Shown: one piece after another, positions 34,217-43,007 of the stretch | How positions within the stretch are numbered: position 1 is the first letter of the stretch | Layout of the letters: every line of letters begins with the position of its first letter | DNA from: Chloroflexia bacterium SDU3-3 | GTDB lineage: Bacteria; Chloroflexota; Chloroflexia; Chloroflexales; Roseiflexaceae | Assembly (NCBI GenBank): GCA_009268125.1 | Contig: WBOU01000009.1 | Location: forward strand, 1 to 64,000 | DNA length: 64,000 nt | Direction of reading: 5' to 3' | The notes under the pieces: model-generated | What the model saw: the letters and a program-made list of their open reading frames with translations, nothing else | What the model was told of the DNA's origin: nothing | Database searches by the model: none | Position numbers and translations under genes: made by a program

Positions 34217-35686
34217 ATGAACATCTCTATCAACGCGGCGGAGCCATTCGGCTACCAGACGCCGCTGCTGGCCCTTGCGACATGGGAGGGCGAAACACTC
34301 CCCGAGGCGATTGCCCCGCTGATCGAAGCAGGCGACTGGACAGGCAAGGCCAAGCAGAGCCTTGTGATCTACCCGCGCGGCGCGGTGGCCGCCAGCCGCG
34401 TGCTGCTGGTGGGCCTTGGCCCCAAGGCCGCCGTCACCAGCGAGAAACTGCGCGTGGCCGCCGCCACCGCCGCCACCCGCGCCCGCGAGATCGGCGTCGA
34501 CAGCTTCGCCCTGGCCCTGGCCGAGGGCGGCCCCATAGGCCCGAGGGCTGCAGGCCAGGCCCTGGCCGAGGGCGCGACGCTCGCGCTCTACCGCTTCGAC
34601 ACCTACCGCACCGGCCTCAGCCCCGAGCAGACCCGCAGCATCGAGAGCCTGACCATCCTCGCCCCCAGCGACACCGACGAGGTGTCCGCAGGCGCGGCGG
34701 TTGGCCAGGCAATCGCCGCCGGCACCAGCTTCGCCCGCGACCTGATCAACCACCCCGGCAACGTGGTGGTGCCCGCCAAGCTGGGCGAGACCGCGCTAGA
34801 TCTGGGCAAGGAATTCGGCTTCAAGGTGACAGTGCTCGACAAGGCCCAGCTGGAGGCCCAGGGCTTCGGCGGCATCATCGGCGTGGGCAAAGGCTCGGCC
34901 AACGAGCCGCGCTTCATCACCATCGAGTACGGCAGCAAGCAGCCGGGCGTGCCCACCATCTGCCTCGTGGGCAAGGGCATCACCTTCGACACCGGCGGCA
35001 TCTCGATCAAGCCCGGCGAGCGCATGCAGGAGATGATCAGCGACATGAGCGGGGCCGCCGCCGTGCTGGGCACACTGCGCGTGATTGGTGCGCTAAAACT
35101 ACCCCTGCACATCGTTGGTTTAATAAGCACTGCGGAAAACATGCCGAGCAGCACCGCCTACAAGCCAGGCGACATCCTGACCACGCTCAGCGGTAAGACG
35201 ATTGAGGTGCTCAACACCGATGCCGAGGGCCGGATCGTGCTGGCCGACGCGCTCTACTACGCGCAGCGCTACGAGCCAGATGCGATCATCGACCTGGCCA
35301 CGCTCACCGGCGCGATCGTGGTGGCCCTGGGCACCTACGTGAGCGGGATGATGACCAACAGCGACTCGCTGGCCGACCGCCTCAGCCGCGCTGGCCAAGA
35401 GACCCACGAGCGCGTCTGGCGGATGCCGCTCTGGGAGGAGTACCTCGACCAGACCCGCAGCGAGGTCGCCGACCTGAAGAACACCGGCGGGCGGCCCGGC
35501 GGCGCGCTCACCGCGGCGGCCTTCCTCTCGCAGTTTGTTGGCGAGTACCCATGGGCGCACCTCGACATCGCAGGGACAGCCTACTCCGAGCGGGCCATGG
35601 GGCCCTACACGCCGCGCGGCGGCGCGGGCGTCGGGGTGCGGCTGCTCACGCAGATGCTCGTCGACTGGGCCGGGGGCGACGCATAG
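34217..35686 (+). CDS. pepA: leucyl aminopeptidase (M17 family)
   Basis: A 489-residue M17 dinuclear-metal aminopeptidase. The N-terminal macro-like domain (about 1-165) precedes the catalytic domain. Metal and active-site motifs are intact: GKGITFDTGGISIKPG, DMSGAAAVLGTL, and the signature NTDAEGRIVLADAL, with the Lys, Asp and Glu ligands. It removes N-terminal residues from peptides in the cytoplasm, and some homologues also bind DNA. Length and domain order are normal. Only a weak Shine-Dalgarno precedes the ATG. A strong hairpin follows the stop. Confidence 0.95.
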   Translation: MNISINAAEPFGYQTPLLALATWEGETLPEAIAPLIEAGDWTGKAKQSLVIYPRGAVAASRVLLVGLGPKAAVTSEKLRVAAATAATRAREIGVDSFALALAEGGPIGPRAAGQALAEGATLALYRFDTYRTGLSPEQTRSIESLTILAPSDTDEVSAGAAVGQAIAAGTSFARDLINHPGNVVVPAKLGETALDLGKEFGFKVTVLDKAQLEAQGFGGIIGVGKGSANEPRFITIEYGSKQPGVPTICLVGKGITFDTGGISIKPGERMQEMISDMSGAAAVLGTLRVIGALKLPLHIVGLISTAENMPSSTAYKPGDILTTLSGKTIEVLNTDAEGRIVLADALYYAQRYEPDAIIDLATLTGAIVVALGTYVSGMMTNSDSLADRLSRAGQETHERVWRMPLWEEYLDQTRSEVADLKNTGGRPGGALTAAAFLSQFVGEYPWAHLDIAGTAYSERAMGPYTPRGGAGVGVRLLTQMLVDWAGGDA

Positions 35687-35702
35687 CCCTTGACCGCACC
35701 AT

Positions 35703-35748
35703 CTCTGCCCGCTCGGTCGCGCCTTGCCGCACGACCGAGCGGGCAGAG
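35703..35748 (+). terminator. 17-bp perfect hairpin after pepA
   Basis: CTCTGCCCGCTCGGTCG (35703-35719) pairs perfectly with CGACCGAGCGGGCAGAG (35732-35748). No T run follows. It is probably the pepA transcript end. Confidence 0.6.
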
Positions 35749-35866
35749 GCGGTTGGACGACCCGACCACATGGGCTATGCTCTGCGCACGGTGGGAACAC
35801 TATAGCAGTACATTATGGTGCGAAGCCCGCTTGCCGCGCGGCGCGCTCATGAGGAAAGGGCATCCA

Positions 35867-36784
35867 ATGTCTGACGATCTCGTGATCCGTTTTTGGGGGG
35901 TGCGAGGCAGCTACCCAGTGCCGGGGCCAACAACGGTTCGCTACGGTGGGAACACTTCCTGCGTTGAGATCCAGGCGGGCATCCACACCATCATCCTCGA
36001 CGCAGGCTCGGGGATCATCCCGCTGGGCAACGAGCTGATCCGACGCTCGCAGGCCCAGGGCAACCGCCCGGTGGTGGCCACGATCTTCTTCAGCCACATG
36101 CACCACGACCACACCCAGGGCTTCCCCTTCTTCGAGCCGGCCTACATCGGCGCAAGCACCCTGCACATCCTCGGCCCCAAGGTCTTCGAGGCCGACCTGC
36201 AGGAGACGCTCACCCACGCCATGCTGCCGCCCACCTTCCCGATCAGCCTCGACGAGCTGGCATCGCTCAAGATCCTGCGCAACCTCAACGAGACCGACGT
36301 GGTGCTGATGGGCCAGAACCAGCACGATGTACGCGTGCTCAACCAGTATCATGAGCAGGTCGACCCCTCGCCCGAGCTGGTGCGGGTGCAGGTCTACCAC
36401 AGCTACGCCCACCCCAAGAACGGCGTGCACGTCTACCGCATCAGCTGGCGCGGCAAATCGGTGGTCTACGCCACCGACACCGAGGGCTACATCGCCACCG
36501 ACCAGCGGCTGGTGAAATTTGCCCAGGGTGCCGACGTGCTCATCCACGACGCCCAGTACCGCATGGAGGACTACGCCAACCAGCAGCGCCCACGCCAGGG
36601 CTGGGGCCACAGCACCCCCGAGATGGCCTGCGATGTGGCCCACGCCAGCCATGTGCGCCAGCTGGTGCTCTTCCACCACGACCCCAGCTACGACGACGAG
36701 ACGATCGCCGAAAATGAAGAGCGCGCCCAGGCCCGCTTCCCCAACACCTGCGCGGCCCGCGAAGGGTTAGAGATCCGGATCTAG
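35867..36784 (+). CDS. MBL-fold metallo-hydrolase
   Basis: A 305-residue metallo-beta-lactamase-fold protein. The N-terminus IRFWGVRGSYPVPGPTTVRY and GGNTSCVEI are typical of a subgroup of RNase Z/phosphodiesterase-like hydrolases. The metal motif is SHMHHDHTQGFPFF (HxHxDH), with further ligands in YATDTEG and LFHHDPSYDDE. The substrate is unknown; relatives include cyclic-nucleotide phosphodiesterases. The ATG is chosen because GAGGAAAGGG lies about 8 nt upstream; an in-frame ATG six codons earlier overlaps that site. Confidence 0.88.
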   Translation: MSDDLVIRFWGVRGSYPVPGPTTVRYGGNTSCVEIQAGIHTIILDAGSGIIPLGNELIRRSQAQGNRPVVATIFFSHMHHDHTQGFPFFEPAYIGASTLHILGPKVFEADLQETLTHAMLPPTFPISLDELASLKILRNLNETDVVLMGQNQHDVRVLNQYHEQVDPSPELVRVQVYHSYAHPKNGVHVYRISWRGKSVVYATDTEGYIATDQRLVKFAQGADVLIHDAQYRMEDYANQQRPRQGWGHSTPEMACDVAHASHVRQLVLFHHDPSYDDETIAENEERAQARFPNTCAAREGLEIRI

Positions 36785-36806
36785 ACGCGCGATTTCGCTA
36801 TGCATG

Positions 36807-39800
36807 TTAGGCGACTGGCACAGTGAAGAAAAAGCTGCTGCCGTGGCCAAGCTCGCTCTCAAGCCAGATCGTCCCGCCGTGCGCCTCGACCACCAGCTTG
36901 CAGAACGGCAGGCCCAGCCCCGTGCCCCCACGCGAGTCGCCCACCTGGCTGAACTTGGCGAAGACCCGGCCCTGGTCTTTTGGCGCGATGCCGATGCCGC
37001 AGTCGCGCACCGACACGCAGAGCATGGGGTGTGCCGTACCGCCGCCGTAGCTGCTCACGCAGATCAGCACCGTGCTGCCCCGGCTGCTGAACTTGATCGC
37101 ATTGCCCAGCAGATTCTGCACCACGCGCACGATCAGCTCGCCATCGGCGCTGGCGCAGGGCAGATCGGCGGGGATGTCGGTCTGGATGATGATCGAGCGC
37201 TCCTGCGCTAGCATCGACACCCGCTGGACAGCACGCTTGACCAGGCTAGCGATCGGCGTTGCGCTGAGCGTGATCGGCATGCGGCCATCCTCAAGCCTGC
37301 TTATGTCCAGCAGCGTATTGATCATCTCCAGCATCTGCACCGAGCTCGTGCTGGCGATATTCAGCACATTGCGCTGGCTGTCGGTCAGATCGCCGGGGAT
37401 GCCACGCAGCATCATCTCAAGCGCCGCCATCACGCTTGAGAGCGGGGTGCGCAGGTCGTGCACGATCATGTTGGTCAGATCCTGCCGCAGCCGCTCGGCC
37501 TCGCGCGCCTCGGTGATGTCGCGCAGCACCAGCAGCACGCCGCCCTCCTCGCTGTGCACCGGCAGCACCGCCCACTCCAGCGAGCATGTCTGGGTGTCCT
37601 GCGCGTTCAGGTGACCAAAGGCCAGCCGGTCCTCGCCGTGCAGGATGCGATCCAGCCCGCCACGCAGCGACAGCCACTCATCAAGCCCATACGAAACCGT
37701 CCGCTGCCAATTGGTCAGCCATGCGTCAAACGAGGCGCTCTGGAAGGCCTGGCTGTCTAGCTGGGTCAGCCGGTAGATCGCCGCGTTGGCGTGGGCGATC
37801 TTGCGGTCGCTAGTGATCATGATGATCCCCTCGCGGGTGGAGGAGAGGATTGATCCCATCAGATCGTTCGCGCCGCGCAGCTCGGCAAACAGCTCGATGC
37901 TCTCGATCGCGGCGGCGGCCTGGGTGGCAAACAGCACCACGGTTTCTTGATCGGAGGCATCGGGCGAGATCGCCAGGAAGAACACGCAGAGCATGCCCAC
38001 CAGCCGACGCGGGGCACGCATGGGCACGGCGAACAGCAGCGGCGCATCTGGCTCCAGCGGGCGCACCAGCTCGGGGCGGCCCGTGCGCATAGCCGTGCGG
38101 CATACCGCCTCGACCATGGGCGACATGGCGGCCTCACCAAGCTGCACCACCGGGGCTAGCCGCGTGTCATCAGGCAGCAGCACTAGCGCGCCCTGCGCCC
38201 CCGAGACCTCCATCACGCCGCGCGCGGTCATCGTAAAGATCTCGTGCTGGCTGCGCATCGATGTGGTGATGGCCATGCTCAGCGCGTTGAGCGCGGTGAG
38301 GCTCTGCAGGTTGTGCTGCAGCTGCGCGTTGGTCTCGGAAAGCTCCTGGGCGCGGCGGGCCAGCGCCCGATCCACCTGGGTGAAGCGCCGCGCGTTCTCC
38401 AGCGCGATCACCGCCTGGTCGGCCACCGCCTCCAGCAGCCGCCGGTCGTCGGAGGTAAACGGTGAGCCGTTTAGGCGGTTCATCACCTCGATCACACCGC
38501 GTATGCCCGCCACGCCGCGCAGCGGCACCGCCAGCAGCGCCTTGGTAGTAAAGCCGGTGCTCTTGTCGGTATAGTCGTAGAAGCGCGTGTCATTCTGGGC
38601 ATTGTTGACAATCACGGCCTCGCCGGTGCGCACCACGTAGCCCGCCAGCCCGCGCCCGCGCGGGATGCGCTGCCCTAGCAGCTGGTTGCCTACCGGCCCG
38701 CTGGTGTAGGCGAACACCAGATCGCCGCTCTCCTCATCGGCCAGCAGCAGCGAGCCTTCCTCCACATTCAGCAGCGTGCAGACCTGCTCCATGATCAGCG
38801 AGGGCACCTGCTCAGTGTCCAGCGACGAGGTGATGGTGCGCCCGATGCGGTTCAGCGCCTCCAGCTCCTGCGACTGCCGCGTGCTCTGGCGGAACAGCCG
38901 CGCGTTCGAGAGCGCCGCCGCCGCCTGGCTGCCGATCGCCGCCAGCAGATCCACCTGATCGTGGGTGTAGAAGCTGCCCGCGCGCAGGCTGCTGACCTTC
39001 ATCATGCCAATCACCGTGTCGTTGGCGATCAGCGGGATGCCCAGCCATGCCAGCCCGATAGGCAGATCGCTCACGCGGCGCGGCGCAACCCCGCGGCGGG
39101 CGCACTCGGCCATATAGTCGTTGGTGTAGAGCGGCGCACGCTGGCGGATGACGATCCCGGCCAGCCCTTCGGATGCGGGCCAGCGGTAGGAGCGCTCTAG
39201 GCGCTCGCCCTCACACATCACATAGGCCAGCTCGAAGTCATCATAGGTGGGGTTGTAGAAGGCGATGTAAAAGTTGGGGGCCTCGACCGCCTGGCATACA
39301 GCGGTGTAAATGGTCGCCAGCAGGGTCTCGACATCCAGCACGCCGCTGAGGATGCGCCCGGTCTCGGTGAGGGTGCGAAAGTGGTGGACACGCTCGTCTT
39401 CCTGGTGGGCCGATTCGTGCAGGGCCAGGGTCGGGCCAAGCTGGCTGGCCAGCATCCGCAGCGCCAGCGAGCGCTCGGTATCGCACTCAGGGATGTCGAG
39501 ATAGATCCAGCCGAGCAGCTGGCCGCGCCCAAGCAGCGGCAGGAACACATCCGAGCTATCGGCCAGCACGCACTCGCCGCGCGCCAGGGCCAGCTGCGCC
39601 GCCTCGTCAGGCATGATCAGGGCTTGGGTGTGGTGGGGGCCGAGCAGGTGGTAGCCGTGGCGGAGCCAGACAATTTGCAGGGTGCGCGGCGCACAGATCG
39701 CATCCAGCAGCGCCATCGCCTGTGAGACCGCCGCATCAAATGTCTGGGCCTGGGCGAGGTCAAACATCTGCGGCTGGTAGAAATATGACGCCTCTATGTC

Positions 39801-39821
39801 GAAGAGCTGTTTTCGCGTCAT
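36807..39821 (-). CDS. cytoplasmic sensor histidine kinase with multiple GAF domains and a PAS domain
   Basis: A 1004-residue kinase with no membrane helices. The N-terminal GAF-like region (about 1-140) is followed by GAF domains at about 150-315, 325-480 and 515-660, and a PAS domain at about 665-775. HisKA carries the phospho-acceptor His788 (IVHDLRTPLSSVMAA). HATPase_c (about 880-1004) has the N box NLLGNAIKFS, G1 VRDCGIGIAPKD and G2 GGTGLGLPFCKLVVE. The GAF domains probably bind small ligands, nucleotides or chromophores; no bilin-binding Cys motif was seen. There is no response regulator in the window, so this is an orphan kinase. The start MTRKQLFDIEASYF has GGAG upstream, and a TTGTCA-17-TACTAT promoter lies close by. 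Confidence 0.92.
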   Translation of the reverse strand: MTRKQLFDIEASYFYQPQMFDLAQAQTFDAAVSQAMALLDAICAPRTLQIVWLRHGYHLLGPHHTQALIMPDEAAQLALARGECVLADSSDVFLPLLGRGQLLGWIYLDIPECDTERSLALRMLASQLGPTLALHESAHQEDERVHHFRTLTETGRILSGVLDVETLLATIYTAVCQAVEAPNFYIAFYNPTYDDFELAYVMCEGERLERSYRWPASEGLAGIVIRQRAPLYTNDYMAECARRGVAPRRVSDLPIGLAWLGIPLIANDTVIGMMKVSSLRAGSFYTHDQVDLLAAIGSQAAAALSNARLFRQSTRQSQELEALNRIGRTITSSLDTEQVPSLIMEQVCTLLNVEEGSLLLADEESGDLVFAYTSGPVGNQLLGQRIPRGRGLAGYVVRTGEAVIVNNAQNDTRFYDYTDKSTGFTTKALLAVPLRGVAGIRGVIEVMNRLNGSPFTSDDRRLLEAVADQAVIALENARRFTQVDRALARRAQELSETNAQLQHNLQSLTALNALSMAITTSMRSQHEIFTMTARGVMEVSGAQGALVLLPDDTRLAPVVQLGEAAMSPMVEAVCRTAMRTGRPELVRPLEPDAPLLFAVPMRAPRRLVGMLCVFFLAISPDASDQETVVLFATQAAAAIESIELFAELRGANDLMGSILSSTREGIIMITSDRKIAHANAAIYRLTQLDSQAFQSASFDAWLTNWQRTVSYGLDEWLSLRGGLDRILHGEDRLAFGHLNAQDTQTCSLEWAVLPVHSEEGGVLLVLRDITEAREAERLRQDLTNMIVHDLRTPLSSVMAALEMMLRGIPGDLTDSQRNVLNIASTSSVQMLEMINTLLDISRLEDGRMPITLSATPIASLVKRAVQRVSMLAQERSIIIQTDIPADLPCASADGELIVRVVQNLLGNAIKFSSRGSTVLICVSSYGGGTAHPMLCVSVRDCGIGIAPKDQGRVFAKFSQVGDSRGGTGLGLPFCKLVVEAHGGTIWLESELGHGSSFFFTVPVA

Positions 39822-39852
39822 GGCTGGCTCCTGGCAGGCTTGATATTGGCTT

Positions 39853-39881
39853 ATAGTACCAGATTTACGGTTCTTTGACAA
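39853..39881 (-). promoter_or_regulatory. promoter of the histidine kinase
   Basis: Minus strand: TTGTCA, 17 bp, TACTAT, 32 bp before the start codon. A small inverted repeat (ACGGTT ... AACCGT) overlaps the -35 region. Confidence 0.6.
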
Positions 39882-39940
39882 TTTAAAAATAACCGTTTTT
39901 ATACCAACTTCGCAGCATCATAATAACGACAAATCAGCGC

Positions 39941-39969
39941 TTTACAAATACGAACATAAGTGCTATTAT
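39941..39969 (+). promoter_or_regulatory. promoter of the RecA-fold ATPase gene
   Basis: TTTACA, 17 bp, TATTAT, with TGC preceding the -10. It is divergent from the kinase promoter across an AT-rich gap. Confidence 0.65.
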
Positions 39970-40064
39970 ACATAAGCGAAGCGTCATTCTAGCTTCTTGA
40001 GCAACCATACGCGACAAATACGAGTATATACAGGCCAGCGTTATCTGGCCAGCAAGGGGACGCT

Positions 40065-41111
40065 ATGTTTCAGCGTATCGACGAGCTGCAGACCGGCAGC
40101 ATGTTTATCCTCACCGGCCAGGCTGGCGCGGGCAAATCGCACCTGGCCACTAGCGCCCGCCGCAGCGGCACGCTCTGGATCCTCGACACCGAGGGCGCGG
40201 CGCAGAACCTCTCGAACAAGCCCGGCATCCACCGCCGCATCCAGGTGCTCCAGTCGCTCTCGCTGCGCATGCTGGTGGACGCTATGAACGAGATCAAGCG
40301 TCAGGGCAAGCCCGGCGACACTGTGGTGCTCGACTCGATCTCCAAGGTCTTCCAGGCCATGCGCGCCCACGCCCAGCGCCGCGCCGGTGCCGAGACCGAC
40401 CGCAAGACTGGCATCACCTTCGACGAGCACGCATCGGTCAACCGCAACATGCAGACGCTCTACACCGGCCTCACCGAGCTAAAGCAGGCTGGCTTCCACG
40501 TCATCCTGATCGGCCACCTGGCCCGCAAATATCGCTCCGACACCGAGGGCAGCCTGATGGACGAGGGCCTGCGCGTGATGGCCGACGAGAACATCGCCTA
40601 CGAGGCCGACGCCATCCTGCTGGTCGAGCGCGAGGGCGACGAGCGCTCGATCACGCCGATCATCAAGCCGCCGCGCCCGGCCCACCTGAAGCTCAACAAG
40701 CGCTACCCAGCCACCCTGGCCGCGCTCTACCCCGACCTCGCCGCCGAGGAGCCAAAGGCCGCAGGCCGCAAGGGCGACAAGGCCGCCCGCAAGGCCGAGC
40801 CAGCCGCCCAGCCGCTGGCCGCCCACGAGGCCGAGGCCGACGATGGCCCCAGCGTGGATGACGCGCCCGCCCAGCCCGCCCGCGAGGAGGCGCAGCCAGC
40901 CCACACCACCGAGCCGCCGCGCGACGCCGCCGAGGCCGAGCGCCGCTTCTTCGCCCGCTACGCCGAGGTGATCGGCGGCGACACGTGGGGCCAGGTGCAA
41001 CACTTCTTGGGCAGCCGCAGCGCCAAGCCCACCACCGTGGATGGCTGGATCCGCGTGGCCGAGGCCGTGCGCGACCAGGCCCGCAACCGCCCGAGCGCGC
41101 TGGCCGCATAA
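40065..41111 (+). CDS. RecA-fold ATPase resembling phage Sak4-type proteins
   Basis: A 348-residue protein. Residues 1-215 form a RecA-like core with Walker A TGQAGAGKSHLA (about 17-28), the DTEG motif (LWILDTEGAAQNL), Walker B TVVLDSISK, and a sensor-like HVILIGHLARKY. This is the arrangement of AAA_24/Sak4 single-strand-annealing ATPases common in phages and plasmids. Residues about 220-290 are a low-complexity Ala/Glu/Pro linker. The C-terminal 60 residues form a small helical domain (AERRFFARYAEVIGGDTWGQ) that is not recognised. It is monocistronic, with its own promoter and a perfect hairpin terminator. No other phage genes are nearby, so it is either a domesticated recombination protein or a host RecA paralogue. 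The Shine-Dalgarno is weak. Confidence 0.75.
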   Translation: MFQRIDELQTGSMFILTGQAGAGKSHLATSARRSGTLWILDTEGAAQNLSNKPGIHRRIQVLQSLSLRMLVDAMNEIKRQGKPGDTVVLDSISKVFQAMRAHAQRRAGAETDRKTGITFDEHASVNRNMQTLYTGLTELKQAGFHVILIGHLARKYRSDTEGSLMDEGLRVMADENIAYEADAILLVEREGDERSITPIIKPPRPAHLKLNKRYPATLAALYPDLAAEEPKAAGRKGDKAARKAEPAAQPLAAHEAEADDGPSVDDAPAQPAREEAQPAHTTEPPRDAAEAERRFFARYAEVIGGDTWGQVQHFLGSRSAKPTTVDGWIRVAEAVRDQARNRPSALAA

Positions 41112-41115
41112 GAAC

Positions 41116-41154
41116 GCGCAGCGCTGCATCGTAACGTTCGATGCAGCGCTGCGC
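41116..41154 (+). terminator. 16-bp perfect hairpin terminator
   Basis: GCGCAGCGCTGCATCG (41116-41131) pairs perfectly with CGATGCAGCGCTGCGC (41139-41154) and is followed by TCTTGT. It lies 4 nt after the ATPase stop. Confidence 0.65.
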
Positions 41155-41191
41155 TCTTGTGCGCACCCAGTCAGCCAGCATGCCCATGGGG

Positions 41192-41200
41192 TGCTATAAT
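41192..41200 (+). promoter_or_regulatory. extended -10 promoter
   Basis: TGC-TATAAT lies 67 bp upstream of the NAGPA-domain lipoprotein start, with no obvious -35. Confidence 0.6.
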
Positions 41201-41267
41201 ACCGGCGCTTTTCCGACCGAGGCCCGCCCATCCAAGGCAGCGCCGCCACCATCAAGCGCCAACCGCC

Positions 41268-42110
41268 ATGATCTTTTCCCGAACGCTCCGCTGGCTCGTG
41301 CTTGTCCCTATGCTCTGCGCGTGCAGCGCCGCCAGCAGCCCAGCGCCCCAGCCCATCCCTACGCTCCGCCCCACCGTCACCGCCCAGCCCCAGCCCACCG
41401 ACACCACCACCACCGCCGCCGACACCGGCTGGGTCGCGGGCAGCCACGGCATCGAGCTGCGCACGCTGCGCGCCGAGCAGGGCAGCCAGCAGGCCCAGAT
41501 CACCGTGGCGCGGCTCAACCTCGCCCAGGTGCGGCTGCGCGTGGGCTACTCGCCCGGCAGCCCCCGCCCGCTACTCGACTGGGCCAAGCAGACCGACGCG
41601 CTGCTTGTGGTGAACGGCAGCTTCTTCGACGAGGCCTTCCGGGCCACTGCCCTGCTAGTGAGCGATAGCGCGGCCACCGGCCAGAGCTACCAGGGATTCG
41701 GCGGCATGCTCGCCGTGGCCCCCGACGGGCAGGTCGGCATCCAGCCCCTGCGCGACCAGGGCTACGACCCGCAGCAGCCGCTGGAGCAGGCGCTCCAGTC
41801 CTTCCCGATGCTAATCTTCCCAGGGGGTGTGGATGCTGGGGTCGAATGGGACGCCCAGCGCGACCGCCGCACGGCGCTGGCGCTCGACCGCCAGGGCAGG
41901 ATGCTGATAATCATCTGCGCCCAGCCCGCCTTCTCGCTGAACGAATTTGCCGCATGGCTGCGCCAGAGCGATCTAGAGATCGACCGCGCGCTCAACCTCG
42001 ACGGCGGCTCCTCGACCGGGCTGTATGTAAACGCCGATGCCGCCCAGGCCGAGATCCTGCCCTTCAGCAGGCTGCCGATCGTGCTCTACGCCGAGCCTCG
42101 GGCCAGCTAG
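41268..42110 (+). CDS. phosphodiester glycosidase (NAGPA/DUF2233) domain lipoprotein
   Basis: A 280-residue exported protein. The signal peptide ends in a lipobox (LVPMLCAC, lipid Cys near 19). A Pro/Thr-rich linker (about 20-50) leads to a NAGPA domain: DALLVVNGSFFDEAF, YQGFGGMLAVAPDG, FPMLIFPGGVD, RRTALALDRQGRMLIII, and the hallmark LNLDGGSSTGLYV. NAGPA-fold enzymes remove sugar-phosphodiester caps or act on envelope glycans; the substrate here is unknown. The ATG gives a proper signal peptide; the upstream in-frame TTG does not. Its stop overlaps the stop of the convergent ABC permease by 4 nt. Confidence 0.85.
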   Translation: MIFSRTLRWLVLVPMLCACSAASSPAPQPIPTLRPTVTAQPQPTDTTTTAADTGWVAGSHGIELRTLRAEQGSQQAQITVARLNLAQVRLRVGYSPGSPRPLLDWAKQTDALLVVNGSFFDEAFRATALLVSDSAATGQSYQGFGGMLAVAPDGQVGIQPLRDQGYDPQQPLEQALQSFPMLIFPGGVDAGVEWDAQRDRRTALALDRQGRMLIIICAQPAFSLNEFAAWLRQSDLEIDRALNLDGGSSTGLYVNADAAQAEILPFSRLPIVLYAEPRAS

Positions 42111-42976
42111 CTAGCCCCCGACACATCGCGCCTGCGCAGCCAAAAAAAGGCTGCGCCCGCAAACGCGGCGCTGTACAGCGCGATTAGCACCAGCGCCTGG
42201 GGCAGCGAGGGCAGCAGCGCGGGGTCGACATTCTTATTGAGGGTGGTGGGATCAATCCCAAAGCTCATGCTATTGAGATAGGTGAGCCGGTTGATATTCG
42301 CCTGGAGCATCAGGTTGTAGAACATCTGCCACAGCCCGCCCATATGCGCAAGCATCGTGATCGCGCCAAACGCGATATCGATCAGCTGAAAGACCAAGCC
42401 CGAGGCCATACCAAACATCAGCGAGCGCCCGTAGACCGTGGCCGCCACCGTGAGCAGCACATAGGGCAGCAGCACCAGCAGCGCGCGCAGCAAGGCCGTA
42501 GGCAGGCTGGCCAGCGCCGCCGCATCGGGCATAGCCACCGGCCCCAGCAGCGCGCCAAAGCCCAGCGCCGCCAGCCAGCCCACCGCCAGTGTGATCAGCA
42601 TGCCCGCCACCAGTGCCAGCAGCACCACCAGCAGCTTGGCCAGCAGGTAGCGGCTGCGGTCGGGGTAGTGCGCCAGATGCGTACGCAGCGTGCCCCAGCC
42701 ATAGTCGCTGCCGACGAATCCTGCCGCCAAGATCACCGCGAAGATGCCGCCCAGCCCATTGATATGGCTGAACATCAGAGCAAACGCGCCAGGGAAGGCC
42801 AGATACTGGGTAAAAACATCGCGCTGCACCTCGCCAGGGGCCAGCGGGCTGATCACCGTGATGAACCAGAACATCATGAACTGGAGCACCATCAGCGCCT
42901 GAAAGAGCCCCAGTAAGATCCAGGTGAGCGGGCGTTTGCCCAGCTTGAGCCATTCGGCGCGCAGAAGATGAAGCAT
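42107..42976 (-). CDS. ABC transporter permease (ABC-2 type)
   Basis: A 289-residue membrane protein with about six helices: a first helix after LRAEWLKLGKRPLTWILLGL, a large loop, and helices near 70, 115-135, 160-180, 195-215 and 260-280. The N-terminal amphipathic segment followed by a long soluble loop is typical of ABC-2/NatB-like permeases. The ATPase subunit gene lies 31 nt upstream on the same strand. It is likely an exporter; the substrate is unknown. The start is MLHLLRAEW; an in-frame GTG lies 9 nt upstream. Confidence 0.85.
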   Translation of the reverse strand: MLHLLRAEWLKLGKRPLTWILLGLFQALMVLQFMMFWFITVISPLAPGEVQRDVFTQYLAFPGAFALMFSHINGLGGIFAVILAAGFVGSDYGWGTLRTHLAHYPDRSRYLLAKLLVVLLALVAGMLITLAVGWLAALGFGALLGPVAMPDAAALASLPTALLRALLVLLPYVLLTVAATVYGRSLMFGMASGLVFQLIDIAFGAITMLAHMGGLWQMFYNLMLQANINRLTYLNSMSFGIDPTTLNKNVDPALLPSLPQALVLIALYSAAFAGAAFFWLRRRDVSGAS

Positions 42977-43007
42977 AAAGCACACCCGTGGCGGCGCGGC
43001 AAAAGCG

